Program-made: the position numbers and the translations under genes
Origin: Agromyces larvae
GTDB lineage: Bacteria > Actinomycetota > Actinomycetes > Actinomycetales > Microbacteriaceae
DNA length: 64,000 bases
Assembly: GCF_022811705.1 (NCBI RefSeq)
Contig: NZ_CP094528.1
Location: 1,984,001 to 2,048,000 of the forward strand
Direction of reading: 5' to 3'
The notes under the pieces: generated by a model
Databases searched by the model: none
What the model was told of the DNA's origin: nothing
What the model saw: only the letters and a program-made list of their open reading frames with translations
Part shown: piece after piece, positions 55,864 to 64,000 of the stretch
Layout: every line of letters starts with the position of its first letter
Position numbering within the stretch: the first letter of the stretch is position 1

Positions 55864-57795
55864 TCAGGGGGCGTCCGCACGCGGCGTCGGCCCGGGCGCG
55901 GACGCTGCGCGGCCCGCCGCCGGCGCCTCGCCCACCGCCGCACCACGAGCCTGCCGTGCCGCCCGGGCATCCAGCCGGCCCCCGATCGCGCGCAGCGCCG
56001 CGAGGATCGTGATGAGGTCGACGACCTCCTGCAGCACCGCGCCCGCGGTCGCCGGGATGACCCCGAACGCGGCCACGACCATCAGCCCCACGCTCACCGC
56101 GATGCCGACCCAGATGCTCTGCAGCGCGATCCGCACCGTGTCCCGCCCGACCTCCACCGCCTTCGCGACCCGCGACAGGTCGTCCACGAGGATCACGACG
56201 TCGGCCGACTCGCTCGCGGCCGTCGCCCCCTTCGCCCCCATCGCGACGCCGACGTCGGCCGCCGCGAGCACCGGGGCGTCGTTCACGCCGTCGCCCACCA
56301 TGATCACCGGACGCTCGTCGATCGCCTCGACCTCGTGCACCTTGTCGACCGGCAGGCAGTCGGCGCGCACCCGAGAGAGGCCGAGCTCCGCCGCGATGTG
56401 ATCGGCCGTGGCCTGCGCGTCGCCGGTCAGCATCATGGTGCGGCGCACGCCGAGCGCGGCGAGCCGCTCCAGCGTCGGACGCGCCTCCGCACGGATCCGG
56501 TCGGCGGCCAGCAGCGTACCGGCGTACCGGCCGCCGACCGCCGCGTACACGGCCAGCTCCCCCGGCGCGATCTCGGTGCGCTCGGCGTCGGCGGCGTGCG
56601 CCGCGACGAACGCGAACTTGCCCACGACGACCTCGCGGCCGTCGATCCGGGCGACGACGCCGTTGGTCGCCTGCTCGGTCGCGTGCGTCGCCTCGGCCAA
56701 CCGGATGCCCCGCTCCCGCGCCGCGGCGATCATCGACGCCGCGAGCACGTGCGACGAGTACTGCTCGGCGCTCGCGACGAACCCGAGCAGTTCGTCGGCG
56801 CCGAACCCCGGCTGCGGGCGCACCTCGGTGAGCGCGGGCGCGCCGCGGGTGAGCGTGCCGGTCTTGTCGAACACCGCCGTGCGCGCCGAGGCGAGCTGTT
56901 CGAGCACCCCGCCCGACTTGACCACGAACCCGTTGCGCGCCGCGCGGCTCATGCCGCCGATGAACGCAACCGGCGCCGCGATGAGCAGGGGGCAGGGGGT
57001 GGCGAGCACGAGCACCTCGGCGAAGCGCACCGGGTCGCCCGACGCCCACCAGGCGACCGCGCCGAGCGCGAGCGAGAACACGGTGAACGGCACCGCGAAG
57101 CGGTCGGCGAGGCGCACGACCGGCGCCCTCGACTCCGACGCCTGCGCCACGAGCGCCACGATCTGCTGGTACTGCGAGTCCGCCGCGGTCGCCTCGGCGC
57201 GCACCTCGACGGCGGTCTGCCCGTTCACCGACCCGCTCAGCACCCGGTCGCCCTGGCGTTTGTCGACCGGCACGCTCTCGCCGGTGAGCTGCGACTCGTC
57301 GACCGCGGTCGCTCCTGAGACGAGCACCGCGTCGACCGGCACGATCTCGCTCGGCCGGACGAGCAGCACGTCGCCCGGTCGCACGTCGTCGACGTGGACG
57401 TCGACGATGCCGTCGGCCTCGATGCGGTGCGCCCGCTGCGGGCTGCGCTGCAGCAGCGCGTCGAGTTCGCGCTTCGCCCGCCGGTTGGCGGAGTCCTCGA
57501 GCGCCTCGCCGCCCGTGAGCATGAGCACCACGACCAGCGCGGCCACGTACTCGCCGACGAGCACCGTGGACACGATCGCGACGATCGCCAGCACGTCCAG
57601 GCCCCAGTTGCCGTGCGCCAGCCGGCGGAGCATCCCGACCGCCTGCCACGCGGCGATCGCGAGCGCGTAGCCGCTGAAGAGCCACTGCACCGCCGCGCCC
57701 GCGCCGAACAGGGCGAGCACGATGCCGGCGAGCCCGACCGCGAGGGTGAGGGTCACCGCCCAGGAGCGCCGGGCCATCCGCACGAGGCGTGCCAT
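55864..57795 (-). CDS. heavy-metal-type P1B ATPase with atypical motifs
   Basis: 643 residues, no N-terminal metal-binding domain. Actuator TGES (171-174), phosphorylation site Asp310 in FDKTGTLT, hinge GDGVNDAP (501-508). The membrane ion-site motif is TPCP (266-269) instead of CPC, and the nucleotide-domain HP dipeptide is replaced by SSHV (347-350). Ala/Pro-rich C-terminal tail after about 610. Exports a metal cation, identity not predictable (TPC is not one of the standard Cu or Zn/Cd motifs). ATG of MARLVRMARR is chosen. Confidence 0.87.
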   Translation of the reverse strand: MARLVRMARRSWAVTLTLAVGLAGIVLALFGAGAAVQWLFSGYALAIAAWQAVGMLRRLAHGNWGLDVLAIVAIVSTVLVGEYVAALVVVLMLTGGEALEDSANRRAKRELDALLQRSPQRAHRIEADGIVDVHVDDVRPGDVLLVRPSEIVPVDAVLVSGATAVDESQLTGESVPVDKRQGDRVLSGSVNGQTAVEVRAEATAADSQYQQIVALVAQASESRAPVVRLADRFAVPFTVFSLALGAVAWWASGDPVRFAEVLVLATPCPLLIAAPVAFIGGMSRAARNGFVVKSGGVLEQLASARTAVFDKTGTLTRGAPALTEVRPQPGFGADELLGFVASAEQYSSHVLAASMIAAARERGIRLAEATHATEQATNGVVARIDGREVVVGKFAFVAAHAADAERTEIAPGELAVYAAVGGRYAGTLLAADRIRAEARPTLERLAALGVRRTMMLTGDAQATADHIAAELGLSRVRADCLPVDKVHEVEAIDERPVIMVGDGVNDAPVLAAADVGVAMGAKGATAASESADVVILVDDLSRVAKAVEVGRDTVRIALQSIWVGIAVSVGLMVVAAFGVIPATAGAVLQEVVDLITILAALRAIGGRLDARAARQARGAAVGEAPAAGRAASAPGPTPRADAP

Positions 57796-57833
57796 GCTCC
57801 CATCCTGCCCGCCCCTCCCCCGCACCCCTGTAC

Positions 57834-57912
57834 GCAATTCAGGAGCGCACTCGGCGTGTCGCGCGTGGGCCCGGCGTGTCGGCGCGACACGCCGGGCGCC
57901 GTCCTGAATTGC
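57834..57912. repeat. nested palindromic intergenic element
   Basis: Outer arms GCAATTCAGGA (57834-57844) and TCCTGAATTGC (57902-57912), 11 bp perfect; inner arms CGGCGTGTCGCGC (57852-57864) and GCGCGACACGCCG (57882-57894), 13 bp perfect; loop contains another CGGCGTGTCG. It lies between icd and the P-type ATPase and resembles a REP-like element or terminator. Confidence 0.8.
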
Positions 57913-57923
57913 GCACCTGCGGA

Positions 57924-57966
57924 TGGGGGCGCGGGGGGGCGGGGTGGGGTGGGGGCGGGGGTGGGG
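57924..57966 (+). other. G-tract with quadruplex potential
   Basis: 43 bases made almost only of G runs of 4-7 separated by single T, C or CGC on the + strand, directly after the icd stop (icd is on the - strand). At least six G4 runs satisfy the usual quadruplex pattern. On the transcribed icd mRNA the sequence is C-rich. Confidence 0.75.
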
Positions 57967-57967
57967 G

Positions 57968-59185
57968 TTAGGCGGCCAGGCGCGCCTGCAGGTTGGCGGC
58001 GATCGAGTTCAGGAACTCCTCGGTCGTCTGGTAGCCCTGCTCGGGGCCGACCAGCAGCGCGAGGTCCTTCGTCATCGCGCCGCCTTCGACGGTCTCGATG
58101 ACGACCTGCTCGAGCGTCGACGCGAAGTCGATGAGCTCCTGGTTGCCGTCGAGCTTGCCGCGGTGCGCGAGGCCGCGCGTCCAGGCGTAGATCGAGGCGA
58201 TCGGGTTCGTCGAGGTGGGCTTGCCCTGCTGGTGCTGACGGTAGTGGCGCGTGACGGTGCCGTGCGCCGCCTCGGCCTCGACGACCTTGCCGTCGGGCGT
58301 GGCCAGGACCGAGGTCATGAGGCCGAGCGAGCCGAAGCCCTGCGCGACCGTGTCGGACTGCACGTCGCCGTCGTAGTTCTTGCAGGCCCAGACGTAGCCG
58401 CCCTCCCACTTCAGCGAGGCGGCGACCATGTCGTCGATGAGGCGGTGCTCGTAGGTGAGGCCGGCCTCGTCGAACTTCGCCTTGAACTCGGTGTCGAACA
58501 CCTCCTGGAACAGGTCCTTGAAGCGACCGTCGTAGGCCTTCAGGATCGTGTTCTTCGTCGACAGGTACACCGGGTAGTTGCGGGCCAGGCCGTAGTTCAG
58601 CGAGGCGCGCGCGAAGTCCTTGATCGACTCGTCGAGGTTGTACATGCCCATCGCGACGCCCGAGCCGGGCGACTGGAACACCTCGAACGACTGCGGCTCC
58701 GAGCCGTCCTTCGGGGTGAACGTCATGGTGAGGGTGCCCTCGCCCTCGAAGCGGAAGTCGGTGGCCCGGTACTGGTCGCCGAACGCGTGGCGGCCGACGA
58801 TGATCGGCTTGTTCCAGCCGGGGACGAGCCGCGGGATGTTCGAGATGATGATCGGCTCGCGGAAGATCACGCCGCCGAGGATGTTGCGGATCGTGCCGTT
58901 CGGCGAACGCCACATCTTCTTCAGGCCGAACTCCTCGACGCGCGCCTCGTCGGGCGTGATCGTCGCGCACTTGACGCCGACGCCGTGCTTCTTGATCGCG
59001 TTGGCCGCGTCGACCGTGATCTGGTCGTCGGTCTCGTCGCGCTTCTGGATCGAGAGGTCGTAGTACTCGAGGTTCACGTCGAGGTACGGGTGGATGAGCT
59101 GGTCTTTGATGGCCTGCCAGATGATGCGGGTCATCTCGTCGCCGTCGAGCTCGACGACGGTGCCTTCAACCTTGATCTTGGACAA
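57968..59185 (-). CDS. icd: NADP-dependent isocitrate dehydrogenase (eukaryote-like)
   Basis: 405 residues, homodimeric type II IDH, TCA cycle. [13 protein letters not shown] at the N-terminus, [13 protein letters not shown] with isocitrate-binding Ser/Asn/Arg, [25 protein letters not shown] and [15 protein letters not shown] (NADP site) match the eukaryotic/actinobacterial subfamily. I read the TTG (LSKIKVEG), 8 nt after AGGAGA; an ATG-based start would lie far upstream. Stop is followed by the G-tract and palindrome. Confidence 0.95.
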   Translation of the reverse strand: MSKIKVEGTVVELDGDEMTRIIWQAIKDQLIHPYLDVNLEYYDLSIQKRDETDDQITVDAANAIKKHGVGVKCATITPDEARVEEFGLKKMWRSPNGTIRNILGGVIFREPIIISNIPRLVPGWNKPIIVGRHAFGDQYRATDFRFEGEGTLTMTFTPKDGSEPQSFEVFQSPGSGVAMGMYNLDESIKDFARASLNYGLARNYPVYLSTKNTILKAYDGRFKDLFQEVFDTEFKAKFDEAGLTYEHRLIDDMVAASLKWEGGYVWACKNYDGDVQSDTVAQGFGSLGLMTSVLATPDGKVVEAEAAHGTVTRHYRQHQQGKPTSTNPIASIYAWTRGLAHRGKLDGNQELIDFASTLEQVVIETVEGGAMTKDLALLVGPEQGYQTTEEFLNSIAANLQARLAA

Positions 59186-59373
59186 AGGGATGTCTCCTTG
59201 AGTGCGGGCGGGAAGTGAGCCCGTTCGTTGCGGGGCGCGGGAACCGGCGGTGGGCGTGAGCACGCCGCGGGCCAGTTTACCGCGTCGCGTGGATATCTCG
59301 ACATCGAGACATCCGCGCGGGTCCTGCGACATCCGCTTGACCACCCGGGGCGGCCCTCGGTTAGGCTCGCTGC

Positions 59374-59832
59374 ATGGCTGAGCTGCGACTCGAGGAACTG
59401 AACGCGTCGAACATCGTCGCGGCGAACACACTGTCGCTGAAGCCCGGCCAGGAGCAGTTCATCGCCCCGGTCACCTACTCGGCCGAAGCGTCGGTCGTGA
59501 ATCCCGCGACCGCGTGGCAGCGCGTCGCGCTCTCGGGCGACCGGGTGGTCGGGTTCATCCACGGCAACTTCGACCCCGAGAACGCGCACGATTTCTTCCG
59601 GGCCTGCATCTGGCGCATCAACGTCGACGCCGACGTGCAGGGCAAGGGCGTGGGGCGGTTCCTCGCCGAGGCGCTCGCGAACGAGGCGGTGCGCCGCGGG
59701 TTCGACCGCATCACCGTGCTGTGGGAGCCGGGCGAGCTCGGCCCCGAGAAGTTCTTCCACAAGATCGGCTTCGTCGACGTGGGCGAGACCGCGTACGGCG
59801 ACGTCATCGGCGCGCTGCAGCTGCAGGCCTAG
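59374..59832 (+). CDS. GNAT family acetyltransferase
   Basis: 152 residues. [20 protein letters not shown] is the acetyl-CoA loop; [17 protein letters not shown] is the C-terminal GNAT motif, typical of the PaiA/BltD polyamine-like group. [21 protein letters not shown] at the N-terminus also fits. Substrate uncertain. ATG with TAGGCT 6 nt before it (leaderless type). The following ATL gene starts 8 bp after its stop. Confidence 0.82.
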   Translation: MAELRLEELNASNIVAANTLSLKPGQEQFIAPVTYSAEASVVNPATAWQRVALSGDRVVGFIHGNFDPENAHDFFRACIWRINVDADVQGKGVGRFLAEALANEAVRRGFDRITVLWEPGELGPEKFFHKIGFVDVGETAYGDVIGALQLQA

Positions 59833-59840
59833 CGGGCCGG

Positions 59841-60152
59841 ATGCCTCACCCCGTCGGCTTCGTCGAGGCGGTGCTCGCGGTCGTCGCCGACATCCCGGCG
59901 GGGCGGGTCGCGACCTACGGCGACATCGCGGCGCTGCTCGGTTCGCGCGGTGCGCGCGCGGTCGGGCAGGTGATGGCCCGGTACGGCTCGGATGTCCCGT
60001 GGTGGCGCGTCGTCCGCGCCGGAGGCCGCCCGCCGGCGGGTCATGCCGAGCGGGCACGCGAGCACTATGCGGCCGAGGGCACCCCGCTGCATCCGACCGA
60101 CGACGTCGACGGCTACCGCATCGACCTCGCGTCCGCACGCTGGCGGCCGTAG
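59841..60152 (+). CDS. alkyltransferase-like (ATL) protein
   Basis: 103 residues, small MGMT-like domain. PAGRVATYGDIAALLGSRGARAVGQVM carries the Tyr and Arg finger of O6-alkylguanine DNA alkyltransferases, but the active-site PCHR is replaced by WWRVV (PWWRVVRAGG), so it cannot accept the alkyl group itself. ATL proteins flag alkylated guanine for nucleotide excision repair. Lies 8 bp after the GNAT gene, probably one operon. Confidence 0.88.
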   Translation: MPHPVGFVEAVLAVVADIPAGRVATYGDIAALLGSRGARAVGQVMARYGSDVPWWRVVRAGGRPPAGHAERAREHYAAEGTPLHPTDDVDGYRIDLASARWRP

Positions 60153-60233
60153 CCTCCCGAGCCAGCGGCCGGGCACCGCCCGGCACCGCCCGGCACCGCA
60201 TCGCGCCCGGCCCGCAGCGGCCGGCGCCGCGGA

Positions 60234-62009
60234 TCAGGGCAACGGGATGCGCACGGTGATGGTGGTGCCGGCCCCGGCCGGGCTGACCAGGTCGATGCGC
60301 CCCCCGACGGCGTCCACCCGGTCGCCGATGCCGAGCATGCCGGTGCCGGCCTCGAGCGACGCGCCGCCGCGCCCGTTGTCGCGCACGCTGAGCACGAGTT
60401 CGCCGTCGACCACGTGCGCCCGGATCCAGGCGCGGGTCGCCTCGGAGTGCTTGGCGACGTTGGCGAGCGCCTCGGCGATCGCGAAGTACGCGGTGGTCTC
60501 GATGATCTCGGGCAGCCGGCCCTCGGCCTGCACGTCGACCTCGACGGGGATCGGGCAGCGGCCGGCGAGCTCGGGCACGGCGAGTGCGAGCCCGCCCGAC
60601 GAGAGCAGGCTCGGGTGGATGCCGTGCGCGAGTTCGCGCAGCTCCCGCAACCCCTGGTTCAGGATCTCGATCGCCCGGTCCAGTTCGTGGGCGAGGTCGG
60701 CGTCACCGAGCTCGGTCGCCCGGTTCGCCGCGATGCGCAACCGCATGCCGAGCAGCACGAGCTGCTGCTGGGCTCCGTCGTGCAGGTCGCGCTCGATGCG
60801 CCGCCGCGCCTCGATGCCGGCCTCGACGATGCGCTGGCGCGACTGACGCACCTGGTCGAGGGTGCGCTCGACCTCGGATCGCAGCCGCCCGTTGTCGACC
60901 GAGAGCCGGAGAGCGCTCGACACGCCCTCGAGCAGGCGCATGTTCTCGGTGAGCACGCGGTCGTGACGGATGAGCGCGATCGGCACGCCCTGCGGCGACG
61001 CGACCGGCAGCATGCTGTGCGTGCCGCGCGGGTCGGAGTCCGCCGGGCTGATCGGCACGCCCTGCGCGTCCTCGTAGCGCCCGCGCTCCTCGTCCCACCA
61101 GAAGACGCGGACCGAGTCGTCGCGCAGGGTTCGTGCGAGCGATTCCGCCCAGAGGCCGCGGTCGGCGCCCTCGCGGGTGATGCGCATGAGGTCGGCGACC
61201 CGCGAGCGCATGTTGCCGGCGTGCGCGACGCCGGCGACGTAGCTCACGGGCACCGACGCGATCGCCAGCAGCGACACGGTCTGCAGCACCGTCTCGCTGG
61301 TGGTGGACATCGCGTACACGATCGCCTGCGCGGCGAGCGTGGTCACCCAGGCCAGCAGCGCCACCGGCATCAGGAACGCGACCGCGCGGGCGGGCACGCT
61401 CCCCCGCATCCAGCGCACGAGCAGCCGCACCGCGATCGCGAACGCGAGCGCGACGCCGATGAACCGGTACGTGTAGTCGCCGATCGTGAACAGCAGCGGC
61501 GCGTCGGCGACCTGGTACGGGTTGGGCGCGCACTCGCACGGCACGTCGCCCGGGCCGGCGAGCAGCAGCACGCCGAGGAGGTTCACCACCGAGGCCGACA
61601 ACGCGATGCCCGCGACCCACCGCCCGAACCGGTCGTCGAGCCAGCCGCGCGGGTAGACGAGCACGAGGATGCCGGCCACCACGGCCCAGCCGAGGTCGAT
61701 GCCGCGCACGATCGGCCACAGCCAGCCGACGTCCTCGATCACCCGGTAGAAGGACTGCGGGATCCACAGCACCACGAACAGGATCATCAGCCGCGACGGC
61801 AGCCGGGTGGGGCCGATCCGCCAGGCGACGCCGGCGCAGACGGCGAACACGATCGGCACCGCGGCGTGCATCGTGGCGTACGACACCTCGCCGCGTTCGG
61901 CGGCCGGGGTGGCGAGGAATCCCGACACCTCCATCGCGAGGCTGAGCGCGATCGCCCCCGCGATGACCGCGCTGCGGCGCACGATCCGGCCGTTCCGGCC
62001 GGGGGCCAT
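60234..62009 (-). CDS. NarL-type sensor histidine kinase
   Basis: 591 residues. Seven to eight membrane helices in the first 265 residues (7TM-like sensing region with CECAPNPYQ loop), GAF-like region about 290-370, HisKA_3 with phospho-His410 in RRIERDLHDGAQQQL, and a HATPase end with NGRGGASLEAGTGMLGI and GAGTTITVRIP. Partner of the LuxR-type regulator upstream (TGATG coupling). Signal unknown; the Cys pair in CEC may be relevant. Start is ATG of MAPGRNGRIV. Confidence 0.9.
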   Translation of the reverse strand: MAPGRNGRIVRRSAVIAGAIALSLAMEVSGFLATPAAERGEVSYATMHAAVPIVFAVCAGVAWRIGPTRLPSRLMILFVVLWIPQSFYRVIEDVGWLWPIVRGIDLGWAVVAGILVLVYPRGWLDDRFGRWVAGIALSASVVNLLGVLLLAGPGDVPCECAPNPYQVADAPLLFTIGDYTYRFIGVALAFAIAVRLLVRWMRGSVPARAVAFLMPVALLAWVTTLAAQAIVYAMSTTSETVLQTVSLLAIASVPVSYVAGVAHAGNMRSRVADLMRITREGADRGLWAESLARTLRDDSVRVFWWDEERGRYEDAQGVPISPADSDPRGTHSMLPVASPQGVPIALIRHDRVLTENMRLLEGVSSALRLSVDNGRLRSEVERTLDQVRQSRQRIVEAGIEARRRIERDLHDGAQQQLVLLGMRLRIAANRATELGDADLAHELDRAIEILNQGLRELRELAHGIHPSLLSSGGLALAVPELAGRCPIPVEVDVQAEGRLPEIIETTAYFAIAEALANVAKHSEATRAWIRAHVVDGELVLSVRDNGRGGASLEAGTGMLGIGDRVDAVGGRIDLVSPAGAGTTITVRIPLP

Positions 62010-62677
62010 CAGCGTTCGCCGAGGAGCGTGAGCACGGCGAGCACGCGACGGTGGTGCTCGGGAGACTCCTCGAGATCGAGTTTCTGCAGGATGCTGCGCA
62101 CGTGCGTCTCGACCGTCTTCAGGCCGAGGAAGAGGGTCTGCGCGATGCCGCCGTTGGAGTAGCCCTGCGCCATGAGCTCGAGCACCGAGCGCTCGCGTTC
62201 GGTGAGGCGCGCGAGCGGGTCGTCCGCGCGGGTGCGCTGCACGAGCTGTTCGACGACCTCGGGGTCGACGACCGAGCCGCCCGAGACGACGGTCTCGATG
62301 GCGCGCACGAGGGTCTGCGGCTCCGAGACGCGCTCCTTCAGCAGGTAGCCGGTGCCGCTGCCGGCGCCCATGACGCGCACCGCGTACTCGGGGGTCGCGT
62401 ACATCGACAGCAGCAGCACGCCGACCTGCGACTGCTCGGCGCGCAGCGTCTCGAGCGCGATGATGCCCTCGTCGCGGTACGACGGCGGCATCCGGATGTC
62501 GAGCACCGCGGCATCCACCCCGCCGGCGTGCACCGCGTCGACCAGTTCGTCGCCGGTGCCGACCGAGGCGACGACCTGGATGCCGCCCGACTCGAGCACC
62601 TTCTGGATGCCCTCGCGCAGCAGCAGCGCGTCGTCGGCGATCGCGACTCGGAGCGGTGCTGTGTCGGTCTCCGGCAT
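62009..62677 (-). CDS. NarL/LuxR-type response regulator
   Basis: 222 residues. Receiver domain with acidic pair DD (15-16), phospho-acceptor Asp60 in AVLDIRMPPSYRDEG and LLKERV lysine; LuxR helix-turn-helix after about 155 (LTERERSVLELMAQGYSNGGIAQ, LKTVETHVRSIL). First gene of the pair, coupled to the kinase by one base. The RDEG insertion after the phospho-site is typical of actinobacterial NarL regulators. Confidence 0.92.
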   Translation of the reverse strand: MPETDTAPLRVAIADDALLLREGIQKVLESGGIQVVASVGTGDELVDAVHAGGVDAAVLDIRMPPSYRDEGIIALETLRAEQSQVGVLLLSMYATPEYAVRVMGAGSGTGYLLKERVSEPQTLVRAIETVVSGGSVVDPEVVEQLVQRTRADDPLARLTERERSVLELMAQGYSNGGIAQTLFLGLKTVETHVRSILQKLDLEESPEHHRRVLAVLTLLGER

Positions 62678-62957
62678 CTGATCTCACTCCGATCGCTGCG
62701 CGCACGCGCCACCCCGGGATCATCCCCGTTGCAACGTGAGGATACCGGCCTTCGGCGCGGCCGGACAGTGCAGGGCCCGACCCGCGTTCAGGGGACACCC
62801 GGTCGGCCACCGCTCGGGGGCGCGGCGGCCGCTCGCCCGCCCGCGCCCCTGCTCAGGGCGCGCACCGGTGCGCCCGCCGCCCCGGCGTGCCACACTCGGA
62901 GCCATCGGGCCGCGCGGATCGGCGGCCATCGCATGCGCCACCTGCCGAGAGGACCCC

Positions 62958-64000
62958 ATGGCCGCAGCCGCTTCCCCGCGCCGCGAACGACGCCGCGTCC
63001 GGGTCGTGTTCCTGCCGCCCGGCCGCTCGATCGCGCAGGAGTGCGCCGCGATCCGCGCGCGCACCGGTCACGAGCCGCTGCCGTCGGCGACGCGGACGCT
63101 GCGGATCGCGCTCGCGATGCGCGGCGGGGTGAGCCTCGCGGTCTGGATCGGCGGAGTCGCCGCCGAGGTCGACCTGCTGCGTCGCATCCGTCTCGTGGAC
63201 GTCGGCGACGAGACGTGGGCGATCGTGCCGTGCTCGCGGGGCGCCGAGCCGTCGCCCGCGATCGAGCGGCGCGTCGCCGAGTACGCCGCCCTGCTCGATC
63301 TCGCCGGCTACGACCGCGTCGAGGTCGACCTGCTCGCGGGCGCCAGCGCGGGCGGGCTCAACGCCGTCGTGTACGCGGTCGCCCAGCGGGCCGGCATGTC
63401 GCTCGACGGGCTGCTGCGCACGTGGAGCACGGTCGGCGGGTTCTGGGGCCTGCTGAACGAGCCCGGCGAGCGCGGCATCCTCGCCATCATGCGCGGCGAG
63501 GGGTACTTCCGGCGGCGGGTGCGCACCGCGCTCGGCGACCTGTACCTGGCACGCGGCGGGCACGACGACCTGGTGGCCGAGCACGTCAGCGTCGAACTCT
63601 CGACGACCGTCATCGACGCGCAGGACGAATACGAAGAGGATGCCTCGGACGGCCGCGGGCACTTCCACTTCGTCGGCAGCGACCGGCACCACCTCGACAA
63701 CCTCATCCCCCGGCGCGGCGCGCCCGACTATCCGGGCAAGCTCGCCGACGACCTCGAACAGCTCTGGCAGCTCGCGCTCGCGGCCCGTTCGACGTCGTCG
63801 CTCGCGGGCGGCTTCGAGCCTGCCCGCATCCCGTCGACCGAGTGGCCGGGGCCGGGCGACGCCGATCTGCCGGGCGACCCGGCCGCAGCCGATCCGCCGC
63901 CGCCCGAGCCCGGCACCGTCGCCGAGCGCGGCGACCTGCGGTTCGCGTTCGCGGTGCACCGGGCCCGCCGCGGCGAGCCGTACCGGGTGATCGACGGTGC
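62958..64000 (+). CDS. patatin-like phospholipase domain protein (3' end outside window)
   Basis: At least 347 residues visible and open at the window edge. Glycine-rich oxyanion loop in ALAMRGGVSLAVWIGGV, nucleophile Ser130 in LLAGASAGGLNAV (GASAG), and downstream VELSTTVIDAQDEYE. The catalytic Asp (DGG/DGA) would be expected near the edge: a DGA stands at the very end. Patatin-like proteins of this long actinobacterial type are lipid acyl hydrolases, often over 1000 residues. ATG follows GAGAGGA by 4 nt. No signal peptide. Confidence 0.85.
   Translation, partial: MAAAASPRRERRRVRVVFLPPGRSIAQECAAIRARTGHEPLPSATRTLRIALAMRGGVSLAVWIGGVAAEVDLLRRIRLVDVGDETWAIVPCSRGAEPSPAIERRVAEYAALLDLAGYDRVEVDLLAGASAGGLNAVVYAVAQRAGMSLDGLLRTWSTVGGFWGLLNEPGERGILAIMRGEGYFRRRVRTALGDLYLARGGHDDLVAEHVSVELSTTVIDAQDEYEEDASDGRGHFHFVGSDRHHLDNLIPRRGAPDYPGKLADDLEQLWQLALAARSTSSLAGGFEPARIPSTEWPGPGDADLPGDPAAADPPPPEPGTVAERGDLRFAFAVHRARRGEPYRVIDG

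Noticed and set aside
60153..60233. 9-bp tandem repeat GGCACCGCC after the ATL gene
   Set aside because: Only about three short copies in GC-rich sequence between convergent genes; it may arise by chance and has no clear hairpin role.

Overview
The window is high-GC DNA (roughly 70% by eye) with dense, often overlapping genes (GTGA, ATGA and TGATG junctions), many GTG/TTG starts and several TANNNT boxes 6-8 nt upstream of start codons, as in leaderless actinobacterial transcripts. Gene content (GlnR, SenX3/RegX3, MarP, a MutT1-like NUDIX/histidine-phosphatase fusion, F420-type luciferase family) points to an actinobacterium. The protein style and the recurring GGATGCC/GGCATCC word suggest Microbacteriaceae, perhaps near Agromyces. 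The genus is an inference.

Layout. 1-14.9 kb is a phosphate and nitrogen homeostasis block: regX3-senX3, phoU, gpm, a methyltransferase, ygfZ/nitrobindin/small membrane protein, glnR, ppk, mutT1-like, and pstSCAB behind a textbook PHO box. 14.9-22.5 kb holds an aminotransferase class IV enzyme, an IS110-family element just upstream of a merR-transglutaminase pair, a candidate structured RNA, tRNA-Lys and a padR-MFS efflux operon with a perfect palindromic operator. 22.5-29.1 kb has an LLM-class oxidoreductase, a MarP-like membrane protease and a divergent Leloir galactose cluster (galR-galM / galT-galK). 29.1-30.5 kb carries an XRE regulator with a Cys-rich tail and a 500-bp palindromic array of ten 25-bp repeats.

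30.5-38.2 kb contains acetyltransferase, YbaK, gamma-carbonic anhydrase, a three-gene nonulosonic acid cluster (cytidylyltransferase-HAD fusion, NeuB without SAF domain, DUF6716-like protein), and folD/glyA behind a ZTP riboswitch. 38.2-55.8 kb is dominated by GlcNAc/chito-oligosaccharide metabolism in two loci (GH20-nagA; ROK regulator-SBP-two permeases-nagZ-nagK-nagB), interrupted by a membrane-anchored ECF sigma fusion, an MFS pump, purU and a TetR-controlled membrane protein. 55.8-64 kb has a P1B-type ATPase with unusual motifs, a palindrome and G-tract, icd, an acetyltransferase, an alkyltransferase-like protein, a NarL-type two-component system and the start of a patatin-like protein.

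How it fits together. SenX3/RegX3, PhoU, PstSCAB, PPK and the polyphosphate-adjacent NUDIX enzyme form one phosphate circuit. GH20 and NagZ release GlcNAc, the ABC importer (no ATPase gene here, so probably a shared MsiK-type one) brings sugars in, and NagK, NagA and NagB feed fructose-6-phosphate, apparently under the ROK repressor whose operator lies at its own start codon. GlyA and FolD share a ZTP-sensing leader, and with PurU form the one-carbon part of the window.
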